The translations under genes and the position numbers were made by a program. DNA of 64,000 bases from contig RPFO01000188.1 in the NCBI GenBank assembly GCA_009746045.1, positions 358,183-422,182 of the forward strand, written 5' to 3'. The DNA comes from Mesostigma viride. Lineage: Eukaryota; Streptophyta; Mesostigmatophyceae; Mesostigmatales; Mesostigmataceae. The notes under the pieces were generated by a model. That model worked only from the letters and a program-made list of their open reading frames with translations. It did not search any database and was not told the origin of the DNA. Position 1 is the stretch's first letter; the number at the start of each line of letters is the position of its first letter. Shown piece after piece: positions 44,906-56,932 of the stretch.

Positions 44906-45711
44906 GACTATCCTTGGACTAAGAAAACCTAACTGCCAAACAATTAGTTCAACAAATATTCCCTAACTGAAATCACAACAGGTTCGGACAGTAGCTGCCA
45001 ACCAAAACAACTCTAGCAAAGACTACAATCAACAATAGAACTCAGGCATTATACGATTCCTGTTTAAATTCCGCAAGCCATGCGAATTCCGTAACCAAAC
45101 TGGCAAACTAGAGTCGAAGAAGATTCACAGCATCCTTAACACCTGCTTGTCCGCCCAACAAATTCAGAAAACTAACACTAGCTGACCAATTACTGCTATA
45201 TAAAATAACCGACAATTTGAGTCCACCACCCGAAAAAAATTATCGTAAAGCGATTCCTCATTCAGCCGCATCCAGCCCCTGGAACCCTCTGTTGCGTTCG
45301 TCGTTCTCGCACCTTCGTAAGAAACTCTTTTCCTGACAGCAAGAAATTCGATTCCTTCAGTACACCATATGCAGTTTCGTTTGAATATCCGCAACTGCAT
45401 CCTAGTGCGGCAGCACCTCGGCTTAACTCAACGTGCATGCCTCAATAGTTGCCAATTGAACCAGAGCATTCAATTAGAGCGGAGCGTGTAGTGAGTTCCC
45501 CTTTATTCTATTCATTACAAGGACTCTTACACACAGATTCATGCGTACTGGCCAAGTGGGACAAGATGAAGTGAAGAATCCTCAGATAAAAGTTGACATG
45601 GGCAACAGCCGCATTCTTAAATGCCACTGTATTTGCTCGTGAAGCTTGTGTTGCATACAGCACTCCTTGTTCACCTGGATTCCATAACTCCGTGCTTGTC
45701 CGCACCCGCAG

Positions 45712-45783
45712 GGACCTGTCCTCTAACAGCCTGAGCGGCACCATCCCGCCGGAGCTGGGGTCGATGGCCTCTCTGTACAAACT
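45712..45783 (+). CDS. LRR exon 12 (24 residues, type II)
   Basis: 72 bases, acccgcag, phase 2-2. DLSSNSLSGTIPPELGSM then ASLYKL. The donor is GTTAAGT: an extra T splits the usual GTAAGT. If the donor fails, the frame runs 17 codons into the intron before a stop. Confidence 0.85.
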
Positions 45784-46200
45784 GTTAAGTCAATTTGGGC
45801 TTGCCAGCTTCTCACGTGTCAGGCCTTGTCAGTAGGCTGCGTGAATGACAGCGTTAACAGTCCACAGTGGGTGGTGATTGATATGATGGAAATGTGGGAT
45901 TGGGTTCAGCGTTTTGACTTCCTGCAGTGTACTTTTGTGCATGTGATTGACCATTTTCAATGATGCACATGGCCTGCCCTATTAAAGCCACTATGTTCCT
46001 TCAACAGGGACAAAGTGCAGCAGCCCCACCTGTACCCGACCTGAAGAAATCCTGCTATGCCTTGCTTCCGTTGGCAAGTGCATCTCTCTTGGCGGACTAA
46101 ACGTCATGTAGACAAAGTGCGTTGAGCTGCCACCCTGGCTCTGCTGCTTACTCCTGGTCGTTGCCACTTCCATGCATGACGCCCTGCTTGTCCGTACCAG

Positions 46201-46272
46201 GATCCTGTCCTCTAACCACCTGAGTGGCACCATCCCGCCGGAGCTGGGGTCAGTCGCCTCCCTGGAAGATTT
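46201..46272 (+). CDS. LRR exon 13 (24 residues, type II)
   Basis: 72 bases, gtaccag / gtaagt, phase 2-2. ILSSNHLSGTIPPELGSV then ASLEDL. The acceptor has lost the usual 'acccgcag' by a short deletion but keeps CAG. Confidence 0.9.
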
Positions 46273-47419
46273 GTAAGTCGGTTTGCTCGTACCACCTGCT
46301 CACGTGCCAGGCATCCCTGGGTGTACCAAGTACAATTCAGGTTACCTCCATCAACTCACGTAATATTTTGTATAAAGCAAAGAAAGTATGGATTTGTCTT
46401 GATTGAAGCCTGGAGACGAACGGGGAACATTAAGTGGTTCGAACAACGTTGTTCCTTGTACTTTAACAAGGTATCTTGAGATGATGGCCTTTTTTTGAAC
46501 AACTGGCCAGGTGCTGGAGGTCATGGAAAAAGGAATCACCCGCTTTTGAAGTACAGCATAGTTGGAATCCACAACAGCATGCTAGCGCGGCAGCACCATG
46601 TCATAACCCAACGTGCACGCCGAGCTGGCCCCGAGAATTGCCATTTGGGCCAATCAGAATTAAGAGCTCAATGAGTTATTGATGCCACTCAGCCGTGGCG
46701 TAAGGATATATGCCAAGATATGCATTCTTGCAGAGAATGGTTGTCCTTAATTCATACAAGAATTACAGGAACAGAACCTAGCTCATACAGTCACATCGAC
46801 GATACGTGGATGTAGCACAGTGCCGCTCGGGGGAGACGTGCACACAAGACCGTGTCGCAAGAACTGTGTTACCAGTGCCAAGTGCATACATATATGCCAC
46901 TTGGACCTGCGTGCTAAGACGTATCCGTCCTATCACAAGATCCAGGCCCTCAGTCACCTGTAAGTCCATCCTAGCTAGGCCTCACATAAAGCGCCTTGCA
47001 GGGCTTGTAGGTCCGGACCGTACCGGGTCCAGTGCTGAGGCCCTGTAGTCCTGTCAAGTCCTAGACTGTGACAGTCCGCCGTACGGTACTTTCATATGTG
47101 CCCATTCTGGCTGAAAGTAACCAAGGCACTAACCTAGGAAACTCCCACTAACCTAGGCAACTTTTACGTCTCTTATCAGAATTTAGCGTTCAAGGTGCCG
47201 TTGGAAAGCTCGTTACGCGATCTCTCATATAACGTAAGTTGCCATTACGTTAACTCAATGGGCAAGGTTCAGATTCAACTAATTCACAAGGAATCTTACA
47301 CTCGTATTTGTACGTACTGGGAAGTATGACCAGATGCAAGATAATGGCTTCTCGAAACATAAGAATTTGAGGCCACATGGACGAAGGTCACATGTTGGAT
47401 TGTTGAGCTGTCTCACTTA

Positions 47420-47990
47420 TAGTTGCGTTGCGGCAGGCTCAAAGGGGGCCGATCTGTCACCTTAGTAGTATAGCGGAGCTCTACCGTCCGTCACCCACAC
47501 CATGTATGGTGCTTTTGCTAGACGAGGCTACACTGAAAAGGGCCGGCTGCGTGCCGGTACGGCCTACTGTGGTACTTGCCCCCCCCCCCTCCGGTCAGGG
47601 AAATTGTGGAAAGGGGCGACTTTACCTGCGCTGTCAGAGGTCTGACATCTAGAGATCTTTGAGAAATCTAGCGCTGGCAGAGATCTAGCGCTGTCAGAAA
47701 TCAATCAATGTCAGAAATCTAACGCTGTCAGAGATTTTGTGCACATGAACGGACTTCTAGGGAGTGCGGTGGTCATCTAGGGAGGCTCTTTTGCAGCTCT
47801 TTCCCACCCAACCACCCACGCTGCTGTTTCAGGGACAAACTTGGACCAACGGTCATGTGCTTGGCCCCAGTGTGATGAGATGGCCAGCTTGCCAATGATT
47901 TGTGCAATGAATTTAATAGTGTGGCTAGCCTCCACTGTGATGGCTGCACACAGTCATTGTTTCCCATGGTAGGAGGACACTCCAATATAC
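47420..47990 (+). repeat. Family D repeat
   Basis: Second copy of the sequence at 23.1 kb: 'ggcaggctcaaa', 'gctctaccgtccgtcacc', 'cctactgtggtact', 'cttggacc', 'tgcttggccccagtgtgatgag', 'atggccagcttg'. An 'aatctagcgctgtcaga'-like motif repeats in its middle (47650-47735). Confidence 0.6.
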
Positions 47991-48190
47991 CTTAGCTTCA
48001 GCCACCCACGTATTTCTTAATAAGGACTTGCTACCAGGCAGGTGCACCCACCCCATGTTATCTTATGCCCTGAATTTTGCATTGTATGGTTCTGGGGTAA
48101 GTTGCCTTCCATTGTGCTTTCGTACACCCTGGATTTCTTGTCACAATTCGCACTATTGCATGTGTGATTTGTTGCTGGTCACTTCCCCAG

Positions 48191-48250
48191 GTTCCTAAAC
48201 AATAATAGACTGAGCGGCACCATCCTGCCGACTGCCTTGGAGTGGAGCCT
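48191..48250 (+). CDS. LRR exon 14 (20 residues, type III)
   Basis: 60 bases, ttccccag / gtaagt, phase 2-2. FLNNNRLSGTILPTALEWSL. Four residues short: the second half (ELGSLxSL) is replaced by PTALEW. The frame and splice sites are intact. The repeat may fold poorly. Confidence 0.82.
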
Positions 48251-48656
48251 GTAAGTCGGTTTGCTTTTTCAAGCTTCTCATGAGTCATGCCTTGCCAGGT
48301 TGCTGCTTGTATGGCCTCGTTAGGATCCCAAGGGTAGCTGGGTGGTGATTGACATGATCGAAATGTGGGATTGGGTAGGTTGATTGTGTAGGTTGACTGG
48401 GTAGGTTGACTGCCTGCAGTGCTATTTTTTGCATTTGGTTGGCCATTTTTAATGATGTCGTGGCCAACCCCTGCCCTATAAAAGTCACTTTGTTCCTGCA
48501 ACAGGCACAGTGCAGTAGTGAGATGTGGTGGTTATTAAATCTGGTGGTTAATAGGGTCATGTAAACAAAGTGCATCGAGCTGCCACCCTGGCTCTGCTGC
48601 TCACTCCTTGTCGTTACCACTTCCATGCGTGACACCCTGCTTGTCCGTACCCGCAG

Positions 48657-48728
48657 GGACCTGTCCTCTAACAACCTGAGCGGCACCATCCCGCTGGAGC
48701 TGGGGTCAGTCGCCTCCCCGAGATATCT
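48657..48728 (+). CDS. LRR exon 15 (24 residues, type II)
   Basis: 72 bases, acccgcag / gtaagt, phase 2-2. DLSSNNLSGTIPLELGSV then ASPRYL. A proline replaces a core leucine. Confidence 0.92.
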
Positions 48729-49088
48729 GTAAGTCATTCTGCTCGCCCTCCCTGCTCATCTTCCAGGCATCCCTGGGTGTCCAAAGCGGCGTCAGTTGGC
48801 TTTTTTGTGCATATAAGTTTCCATTTTCAATTATGCACATGGCCAACTCCTTTTCTATCCAAGTCACTTTGTTCCTTCAGCATTATCATACTCTGCAGCA
48901 CAACCTGGGGCTGACCTGAAGCCGAGGCCATCCTGTTTGGCCTTGCTACCATCGGCAAGTGCATCGCTGTTGGCTGAGTAGGGGTCATGTAAACAAAGTT
49001 CATGGAGTGAGCTGCTACCGTGGCTCTGCTGCTTACTCCTGGCCGCCACCGCTTCAATGCTTGACGCCCTGCTTTTCTATACCCGCAG

Positions 49089-49160
49089 GGATCTGTCCTC
49101 TAACAACCTGAGCGGCACCATCCCGTCGTGGCTGGGATCTTTAGCCGACCTGGAAAGTCT
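49089..49160 (+). CDS. LRR exon 16 (24 residues, type II)
   Basis: 72 bases, acccgcag / gtaagt, phase 2-2. DLSSNNLSGTIPSWLGSL then ADLESL. Confidence 0.93.
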
Positions 49161-50062
49161 GTAAGTCAGTTTACTCGTACCCCCTGCTCACGCGCCTGAC
49201 ATCCCTGGGTGTACCAAGGGGAGTTCAGTCAACCTCCACGAACTAATAAAAATCACTCTTCTAACAGTCGAAGAAAATCCACTAGGTCCCCCCCTCCCTC
49301 TCCGTTATCCTCGAAGAAGTAAACCTAGGCAGGGAAGGGGGGTGACCTGTACCAGAATTTGGATTTCCCCGAAATTTGCTAAACACTAGTGGCAAGCATG
49401 CTGATGCCATTGCACCATGCTCCACAAGATAGAACAAGCAGATAGCTCAAAAAATGCCGAGCTGACCTCAATAGTGGCACTTGGACTAATCAGAACCTTG
49501 AGCATAAGGTTTCGGCTTAAGGTTAACTAGGGCTTAAGGTTACTGCTGGTTCCGTATTTACAATTCATGCGCACGTACTCGTACGTACTTATGAAGTATG
49601 ACCCGTATGCAAAATGAGAAGCCATGGATAAGCATCGTGTTAGAGGGCCATTGTACTCATTCAATCTCGGTCAGCGTAACTATGATCATGCTAAATAGTA
49701 ATCAGGTATAAATCCTGTCAGGATTGTTAAGACCCATGGTATCTCTGTGTAAGCAATGAATAGGTGTCTTCTTAATAAGGCACCACATGATGACTGTGAC
49801 AGCTGAAGACACATGATGTATGATTGTGACACCAGGTGGCTGCCTGAAGAACTTGCTTGCTGTGTTTGGAAGGGTTCAGGTGCAGGACTTGACGGCGAGG
49901 TAATGCCTTTTGCTCATGCTAGCATTTGCAAATGCTTTGCCAGTTGCGAATTTGCCTTGATGAGGCCCATGTAAGCTCGCATTACATACCACTGCCTCAC
50001 TGGCTCTGCTTGTTCCTTGGTGACACCTGTATGCGTGACGCCCTGCTTGTCCATACCCGCAG

Positions 50063-50134
50063 GCGCCTGTCCTCTACCCGCATGAGCGGCACCATCCCGC
50101 CTCAGCTGGGGTCTTCAGCCTCCCTGTTGTGGCT
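50063..50134 (+). CDS. LRR exon 17 (24 residues, type I flank)
   Basis: 72 bases, acccgcag / gtaagc, phase 2-2. RLSSTRMSGTIPPQLGSS then ASLLWL. The distal upstream intron is type I, while the last 15 bases before the exon are type II, so the exon looks like a mosaic. The usual Asn of SSN is Thr. Confidence 0.9.
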
Positions 50135-50644
50135 GTAAGCCAATCCTATGAGCATGCTTGTGCATCCCACTCAGTTTGTGCCAGGTATTCTTGGGTGGCT
50201 GTGTCAAGGACCCTGTTAGCGCACAATAGCTGGATCATGGATGAATTCCATGAAGAAGGCGCGGAATTGGGTGGGTTTGGCATTTTTATTGATTGTTGGG
50301 TTGTTTTCATGGCTGATCGCCATTACAGTCTGTGACGTGGTCAATCCTTGCCTTCCGATGCGCCTGCAGTTGGGCAAGTTGGCAGTTTTCCGGGGGGGCG
50401 AGAAGCCTCATGTTGCAGAAACATAAGTACTTGCAAAACACGAAATGGGCCAACTTTTGAACCATGTAATTGACCAATGCTGGGTTTGTACCAGGCAAGT
50501 GCACCCACCCATGATAATTTATCTCCTGACTTTTGCTTGCATGATAACTTCTCTTCCCACTGTTACCAATCTACCAAGTTTGAATACATAAAGCACCATT
50601 TGGGCAGAAAGAGGCCTGCCACGCTGCACCCATTATTTACATGA

Positions 50645-50840
50645 TGAGGCCAGTTGGTGAGCTCCTGCTTATTTTACCTATCTATATCTAACCTGTTGAG
50701 CTGAGAATGCAAAGCCGTTTATCCAAAATAGAGAAATAGTTTATGCAGGCATACTTACCTAGGTCATCAGCCCATGTTGGGGCTGACTAGGACAGGTGGT
50801 TGCCATAATAGCTGGGCTTCCATTCTAGGGAAGCAGTTTT
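50645..50840 (+). mobile_element. Family A element, first half only
   Basis: 'ttggtgagctcctgcttattttacc', 'aggtcatcagcccatgttggggctg', 'gctgggcttccattctagggaagcag'. It stops where the internal junction would be. Confidence 0.7.
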
Positions 50841-50955
50841 GTTAATCTTGCCAGAATCAAGGCCAGACATGGATCGTAAAATTTCAGCCGCCTCACTGGC
50901 TCTGCTTTGCTCCTCTCGGTGCTTACACCTGTGTGCTGCTTGTCCCTACTGTCAG

Positions 50956-51030
50956 GAAGATAACCTCCAATCCCATGCTAAGCGGCGTCATCCCACCTCA
51001 GCTGGGGTCTTTGGCCTCCCTGCAGATGCT
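50956..51030 (+). CDS. LRR exon 18 (25 residues, type I)
   Basis: 75 bases, actgtcag / gtaagt, phase 2-2. KITSNPMLSGVIPPQLGSL then ASLQML. Confidence 0.92.
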
Positions 51031-52782
51031 GTAAGTCATGATGCGAGCATGGTTGTGCCTGCCGCTCAGTAGATGCACCAGGTATTCCCGGGTGGGACCC
51101 TGTTAGCGCAGAATTGCTGGATCATAGGTGATTGGCATCAAGACAGCAAGGAATGAGGTGGGTTGGGCGTTTTCTACTTCGTGTGGTGCTGTTTGCAGTT
51201 TGTGGCAGGGTCATTCCTTGGGGTCCGCCCGCGGTCAGGCATATTGGCAAGTTCCAGAGGGGAGGCACGAAAGCTCATGTTTCAAATACTACTACGTAGT
51301 AAAATGTGCCAGTTTCCCAATTTCAAAACCGTGTAACTTCTATTGAGACCGGGTTTGCTACCGGGCAAGCACACTCACCGCTGTTTCTTAGCCCTCAACA
51401 TTGCGATAGAACGCATATTGGGAGGTTGGCCTACCTGGTTGCCTAGCTGCGACGATTGCCTGATGAAATAATAAGAATTAGAATCAGCGCAGCAGACAGT
51501 TGAGGTTATCTTGGTTGCGAGTACGCTGCTCTTGGCTGATGAGGACCCAGGCGCACTGACCTGCCCCCCCCTTTTTTCCTTCAGTGCCTGTTCTCAATTG
51601 CATGCATGATGGGGTGCTTTTATCCAACCCCCGGGCACCTACTTCTTGAGCTGTTGCTTATTTTTATATTTAACATGCAATGCAATCTCGAATATGGCCG
51701 TCCTGTCGATAGGCAGTGACAGGTACAGGCACTGGCCACGTAGGTACCAACTGTTCTACGATTTCCCTATCCAAGCTGTAGTTGTGATGGTGGTACCGGA
51801 CATTGTTATTCCCGACCAACCTGTACTCGGCATCGTGGCCACGTTCTGAACGGGCGGTGCAATGTGCGTAGTGCAGAATTTAGGAGGTGTGCTGCATGTG
51901 CCGTGTTACGGCCTTTTTTAGCATTCCAGCTTACCAGCAGTTGTTGGCAAGGTCGGTTGGCCGCTATGGTGGCTGCGCCAAATGCTAGACGATGCTGTCG
52001 GCCTCTTCGGCCTCTTCAATTGTGGAGGGGGGTAGAATAAATTACTTTATGCCCGACGGGGTCAGCGGCTGCCTTGTTGTTTTCAAAGTTTATGAGCCGC
52101 TCAGCAGGGTCGGCGTCTGGCCCTTTTTTTTTCGAAGTTTTGGCTGCAGTTTCCAGCGCTGGTCCAACCCGGGTTATTCCGACCTTTGTTACGGGTATGA
52201 CCGCCTTGGAACGCGGGCAAGTGGCACGACATAGCTGGGTCTACTATATAACGGCCTTTCGGGGAAATCGCCCGGGTGGCAAAAGTTTGTAAATGGAGGG
52301 AGATAGGTCAACAGGCAACAGCTGTAAGAGGGCGGAGCGGACTGGCGGGTTGAGTTAAGAATGCCCACTACAGGTGCCCACTGCAGGTGCCGACCGGTCA
52401 AGGCTTGTTCCTCAGCTGAAAGTGCCTCTCTGAATCTTGTCGGGGAAGTACGGTGTAGTAATTGTCAATGTAAAGAGTTACTTTAAGTACGACGACACCT
52501 TTTGCCCCGCGGGCAATCGGTCCGTCAGTACTTAGCCGGCGATAACCACTCGCCGACTACCTAGGTTCACGCGTAATATAGTACTTAAGTATTTGATTGC
52601 TGTCTGTTCATCCAGTACAGGCCAAGATACATGTAGCTAAGGAGGTAGGGAGGTTTCGGACAAGAAAAAGAGACCTAGAACATTGTGTCAATAGCACTCA
52701 AGGGTAGCGGAGCCCGGGTCCATCACTTCACCTAACGAGCCATCAGGAGCAGTAACTTAAATTGCTACTTAACGAACTAGAA

Positions 52783-53250
52783 ATGGCCATCCATTCCTGC
52801 CCTTGCTTTGCTTCACATGCATCACCACGAAACATCAAGTTTATTACATTATGTGTGCTAGCTCTATACGGTGGAATAACACAGATTCGTCTACCGGATG
52901 GTGACATGCCATCCGTATGCTAGGGTGAGTTTTAAACAAAATTCAAAAAAATTAATTTACACCATTATATAAATAAGAAAATTGCACAAGTGACATTGAT
53001 TTGTTTGTTTTTTTAAATGTCTTTTTAATGGGTTTTTTATATGTTTTTTGTTTTTGCACCTATGTGAATTTGCAGGGTTAATAGCCCACAGCAGCTGTGC
53101 CCCTGCTCTACAGTACCCCTTTTGCCAGGGTGGGTGGGTTGGAGGCAAAAGAGCAACCTGCTTCCCTATAATAAAAGCCCACCTTTAATGGCAGCCACCT
53201 TTTCAAGTCAGCCCCAACTCGGGCTGACCTAGGCAAGTACGCCACATAAA
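52783..53250 (-). mobile_element. Family A element with an AT-rich insert
   Basis: The minus-strand copy has both halves: 'ggaatggatggccatt' end, palindrome ggatggcatgtcaccatcc, 'gggtggg' junction near 53130 and the hairpin 'tcagccccaactcgggctga'. A T-rich 140-base stretch (about 52930-53070) interrupts it. Confidence 0.65.
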
Positions 53251-53363
53251 CTATCATGCTGTTGGTTACCTGCCAACCCGAGAATGTTGTGTGCACCATT
53301 TCTCGATGGTGCGGTATGAACAGTGAAGCCCAGCACAATAATCAATCCTAATTGCTTACATAT

Positions 53364-53590
53364 GACACTTGAGTTAAAAAAAAAAAAACAGCATTGTTAA
53401 AACATTGAGTAGAGCCCCTGCCAAAAGCAGGTTTAAGTAGTCATCTCCTCTCCCTCGCATGCAGGAGCATGAGCCCCCAACAACAACAAAGGATGGGTGG
53501 GTGGGAAAGAAACAATTGCGAGACACAACCCGCCGACCATGCTTATCAAGCCTGCCGTCACAATGGAAACGGCACAACCAAAAATATCCT
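53364..53590 (-). mobile_element. Remnant of the split-direct-repeat element (A2-B2 junction)
   Basis: Minus strand: a partial A end ('ccgacc...gtttctttcccacccac'), a C-rich spacer, then B (about 53476-53364) with a 13-base A run replacing its tail. It retains the same A-spacer-B order as 40064-40300, which supports that order as a real junction. Confidence 0.7.
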
Positions 53591-53596
53591 AGAGTT

Positions 53597-54240
53597 AGGT
53601 AACCGCAATGGTTAACGTAGTTGACTTGTACAAGTCGTCTAAGTTAACTACTCTGTTACTTAACTAAAACTACGCCGCGCGGGGAATTCGAGAACACCAC
53701 TCGTTACCGAGGAGCAATTACGACTTGGCCAACCTGGCCTCCGCCATAATTCATATTTCGACTTGGCCTCCGTGGCCTCTGCCAGAAATATCCCACAAAT
53801 ATTCTTGACTTGGCCTACGCGGCCTCCGCCTAGAAATATTTGCCTCCGAGAGGAACCGAACCCGGTACCCCAGCGAGTGCACACAGTCTTAGTTAAGCTA
53901 CAGAGTAGTTAACTTAGACGACTTGTACAAGTCGGCAAAAGTAACGTTGTTACGTTACTTAACTAAAACTACGCAGCGTGGGGAATTCGAGAATACCGCT
54001 CGTTTATATCGAGGTATAAATACGACTTGGCCAGTTCCAGCCTCCGCGCCAGTAGTTATTCATATTTCAACTTGGCCTACAAGGCCTCCGCCGGAAATAT
54101 CCAACAAATATCCTTGACTTGGCCTCCGCGGCCTCCGCCTAGAAATATTTGCCTCTGAGAGGAATTGAAACCGGTACCCCAGGCGTGTACATAATCTTAG
54201 TTAAGCTAGAGAGTAGTTAACTTAGACGACTTGTACAAAA
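53597..54240. repeat. Two tandem family C units with three hairpin borders
   Basis: The hairpin borders 'gttaacttagacgacttgtacaag' lie near 53620-53650, 53910-53935 and 54215-54237. Between them are two units with 'cgacttggcc..cctggcctccgcc' blocks and, on the minus strand, 'gggtaccgggttcggttcctctc' or 'ggtaccggtttcaattcctctc', close to a tRNA B box. Inverted relative to 39.4 kb. Confidence 0.7.
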
Positions 54241-54289
54241 TCCGATTCTTTGGACCAGATAGCATTTTTGAGCTATTTGCTCAGTTGAT

Positions 54290-54690
54290 AGCTGCATTGC
54301 AGTGGGCTCAAAGGGCCGATCTGCCGCCTAAAAATGTGTAGCTCTACAGTCCGTGACCTAGACCATGTACGTTGCGTTGACCAAATTAGAAGGGGTCGGC
54401 TGTGTGCCGGTAGTGCCTCTTGTGGTACGTGCCCCCAAGCATTAAGGCGGGTAATGGCTTAGGTGGCCAGGGATCGGGAATATGGGACAAGCTTGGACGA
54501 AGCGGGCATGTGCTGGGCCCCAGCGACCAGCGTGGTGACATGGCCCGCTTGATGATTATTTGTACAATGATGTTTTTGGTGTGGTTAGGCTCTGAAACTA
54601 TAAAGCCCCCATTGTACACACTTATTTGTACTAAAATTGATTCTCCTGGTAGGAAGGTACTCCAACGGACCTTAACTTTTAGCCACTCGG
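54290..54690 (+). repeat. Family D repeat, inserted into an LRR exon
   Basis: It shares blocks with 23.1 and 47.4 kb and ends in 'ggtaggaaggtactccaacggaccttaactttt', also found inverted at 61.7 kb. Its right edge abuts a headless LRR exon. The frame through it (IKAGNGLGG, GHVLGPS, LMIICTMMFLVW) resembles the peptide at 61.7-62.1 kb. Confidence 0.6.
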
Positions 54691-54752
54691 TATACTAGCC
54701 TGAGCGGCATCATCCGGCCGGAGCTGGGCTCGATGGCCATTCTGAAGTACCT
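54691..54752 (+). pseudogene. Broken LRR exon, 5' part lost
   Basis: It keeps TSLSGIIRPELGSMAILKYL up to a weak donor (GTACATC). The acceptor and the first four or so codons are missing, and family D sequence takes their place. A tttag 9 bases upstream would give the wrong phase. Read as an exon destroyed by an insertion. Confidence 0.8.
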
Positions 54753-55167
54753 GTACATCAATCTGCTCATGCCAGCTGCTTAGTAACGTGTCGGGTCTTG
54801 CCAGGTGGCTGCGTGAACGAGGTGGGTGGTGATTGACATTATGGAAACGTGGAATTGGGTAGGTTTAAGCACTTGGGCTGCTTGCAACGTTAATGTGTGC
54901 ACTTGGTTGACCATTTTCGATGCTGCACATGGCCAAACCCAGCCCTATACAGGTCACTTTGTTCCCACAACAGGAACAAGCGCAGCAGCATGACTTCAGT
55001 ATCGGACCTGAAGCGCGAGGTTTGCCGTTTGGCCTCGATATGGTTTGCTCTTGGCTGGTAGATAGGGTCATGTAAACAAAGCGCATTGAGCTGCCACCCA
55101 GGCTCCGCTGCTTACTCCTGAACGTTACCACTTCCATGCGTGATGCGCTGCTTATCCGTACGCGCAG

Positions 55168-55239
55168 GGACCTGTCCTCTAACAGCCTGAGCGGCACCAT
55201 CCCGCCGGAGCTGGGATCCTTAACCTCTCTGGGATTTCT
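55168..55239 (+). CDS. LRR exon 19 (24 residues, type II)
   Basis: 72 bases, acgcgcag / gtaagt, phase 2-2. DLSSNSLSGTIPPELGSL then TSLGFL. Confidence 0.94.
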
Positions 55240-55961
55240 GTAAGTGATTCTCTTCGTACCCCCTGCTCACGTGCCAGGAATCCCTGGTTTACCGAATACG
55301 TTGCAGTTAACCGCCACTGACTATTATAATGTTTCATATCAAAAGCAAACAAATAGAGTTGTTTTAAGTGGACAGAAGCCTGGAGACCTACAGGAACAGT
55401 AATTGGTCGATTAACATTGTTCTTCATCCACAAGGATAAAATCTTGGAAGAATGGCACAACTGAACAATGTATTTGGAAGTTGGCCTTTTTCTCTCCCTT
55501 TATCTCTGCATGGCTTAGAAAACAGCTGCTAGAGATTTTGAGGCAATTTTACGTTTGAAATCCAAAACCGAATGCTAGCACGGCGCTTGCCTTGACCCAA
55601 CATGCCGAGCTGGCCTCAACAGTTGCCAGAGCATCAAGCGAGAGCGAAGAGCTTATAGGGCAAGATTCCCTTGTACTATACATCACACACACACACGTTA
55701 GAAGGCGATTGGCCGGGTAAATAGTTTACGGAACCCAGTTGCTGTAGGGAAGAAGGTTTCGTCACTTTTTATAGATATCTAAAGCCTTTGCTGCCTGGAT
55801 CACGGGTTCAATCGACAATCGAGTACAGATAATTTTGTCTGCCGCCGAACTCTTTCCGTCCCTAAGGATGACCAGACAGCACCTAAGGAACATTTGCGGG
55901 TGTTCCCAAGCTTGCGAATTTTGTCCCCCACTTGGCGAGACTTTATCTATATGTATAGTTA

Positions 55962-56382
55962 TCTATAAAATCTGTTTATGCCCTTGCTTTGCTTTGCACG
56001 CATCACCACAAGACATCAAGTTTATTACATTATGCGTGCTAGCTCTATACGGTGGAATAACACAGACATGTCTACCGGATGGCCACAGGCCATCAAGCAT
56101 AGGGTGAGCACCTATGTAAATTTGCAGGGTCAGCTCACAGCTGCTGTGCCCCTGCTCTACCCCCTTTTGCCAGGGTGGGTGGGTGGGAGGCAAAAGAAAC
56201 AACCTGCTTCCCTAGAATGGAAGCCCACCTTTTATGGCCACTACCTTTCCTAGTCAGCCCCAACTTGGGCTGACCTAGGTACGTGTGCCAGCACTACAAT
56301 ATTTTTCCAAAATTACTTTCTGCTACACAGCGTTGCAGTCTCAGCTCAGCAGGTTGGGCATAAATATAATGAGCAGAAGCTC
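55962..56382 (-). mobile_element. Family A element, complete
   Basis: Minus-strand copy with both halves and the C-rich junction ('gggtgggtgggaggcaaaag' in plus orientation, about 56175). A short foldback element is inserted exactly at its outer end (56383). Confidence 0.75.
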
Positions 56383-56494
56383 ACAAATAGTGACGGTGCC
56401 TTTTTCCCTGTGGCAACTGGGTTCTGTAAACTATTTACCTGGCGAAAACCGCTCACCAGACTCAGTAATATCGTTGCACGCCGTCACTATTTGT
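56383..56494. mobile_element. Short foldback element (112 bases)
   Basis: The ends acaaatagtgacggtg and, inverted, acaaatagtgacggcg frame a stretch related to the 33.3-kb palindrome ('aaatagtg.cgg..cctttt', 'aaccgctc'). No coding content. Confidence 0.7.
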
Positions 56495-56857
56495 AGATAA
56501 CTGCGGTCAGCGCGACTATGTTTATACAAAATTGGAATCAGGTATAAGCGCTGTCTGGACTTCTTGCTGTGTTTTGAGGTCCTTATCGCGGCATTGGTTC
56601 AGCGTGGCCAACTGTGCCCGATCTGTCGTAATCTCACAGTTCTAACAATAGCATCAAACGAGGCAGCTGCAGTTACCTAACATCACGGTTATGTCTTTGG
56701 CCATGCTAGCATTTGTATGTACATTACTTCTTGCCTGATGAGGGTGCCTAACGATGAGAAGTTGCCTTGATGAGGCCCATGTCAGCGCGCATTACCTCAC
56801 TGGCTCTGCTTGCTCCTTGGTGACATCTGTATGCGTGACGCACTGCTTGTCCCTCAG

Positions 56858-56932
56858 TGACATCTACTATGATGTCAAGATGGGGTTCGTCGAAGATGAT
56901 GATATGATGACTGTGCCTCCCCTGGGTGGGCT
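56858..56932 (+). CDS. Divergent exon 20 (25 residues, type I position)
   Basis: 75 bases, ccctcag / gtaagt, phase 2-2. DIYYDVKMGFVEDDDMMTV then PPLGGL. Only the last residues recall an LRR; the middle is acidic (VEDDDMM). The type I intron flank and phase are conserved. It may be an LRR exon turned to a new use or a decaying exon that still splices. Confidence 0.65.

Noticed and set aside
46940-46970. Possible tiny LRR exon 'cctcag TCACCT gtaagt'
   Set aside because: It has acceptor- and donor-like sequences only 6 bases apart and no LRR codons, probably chance.
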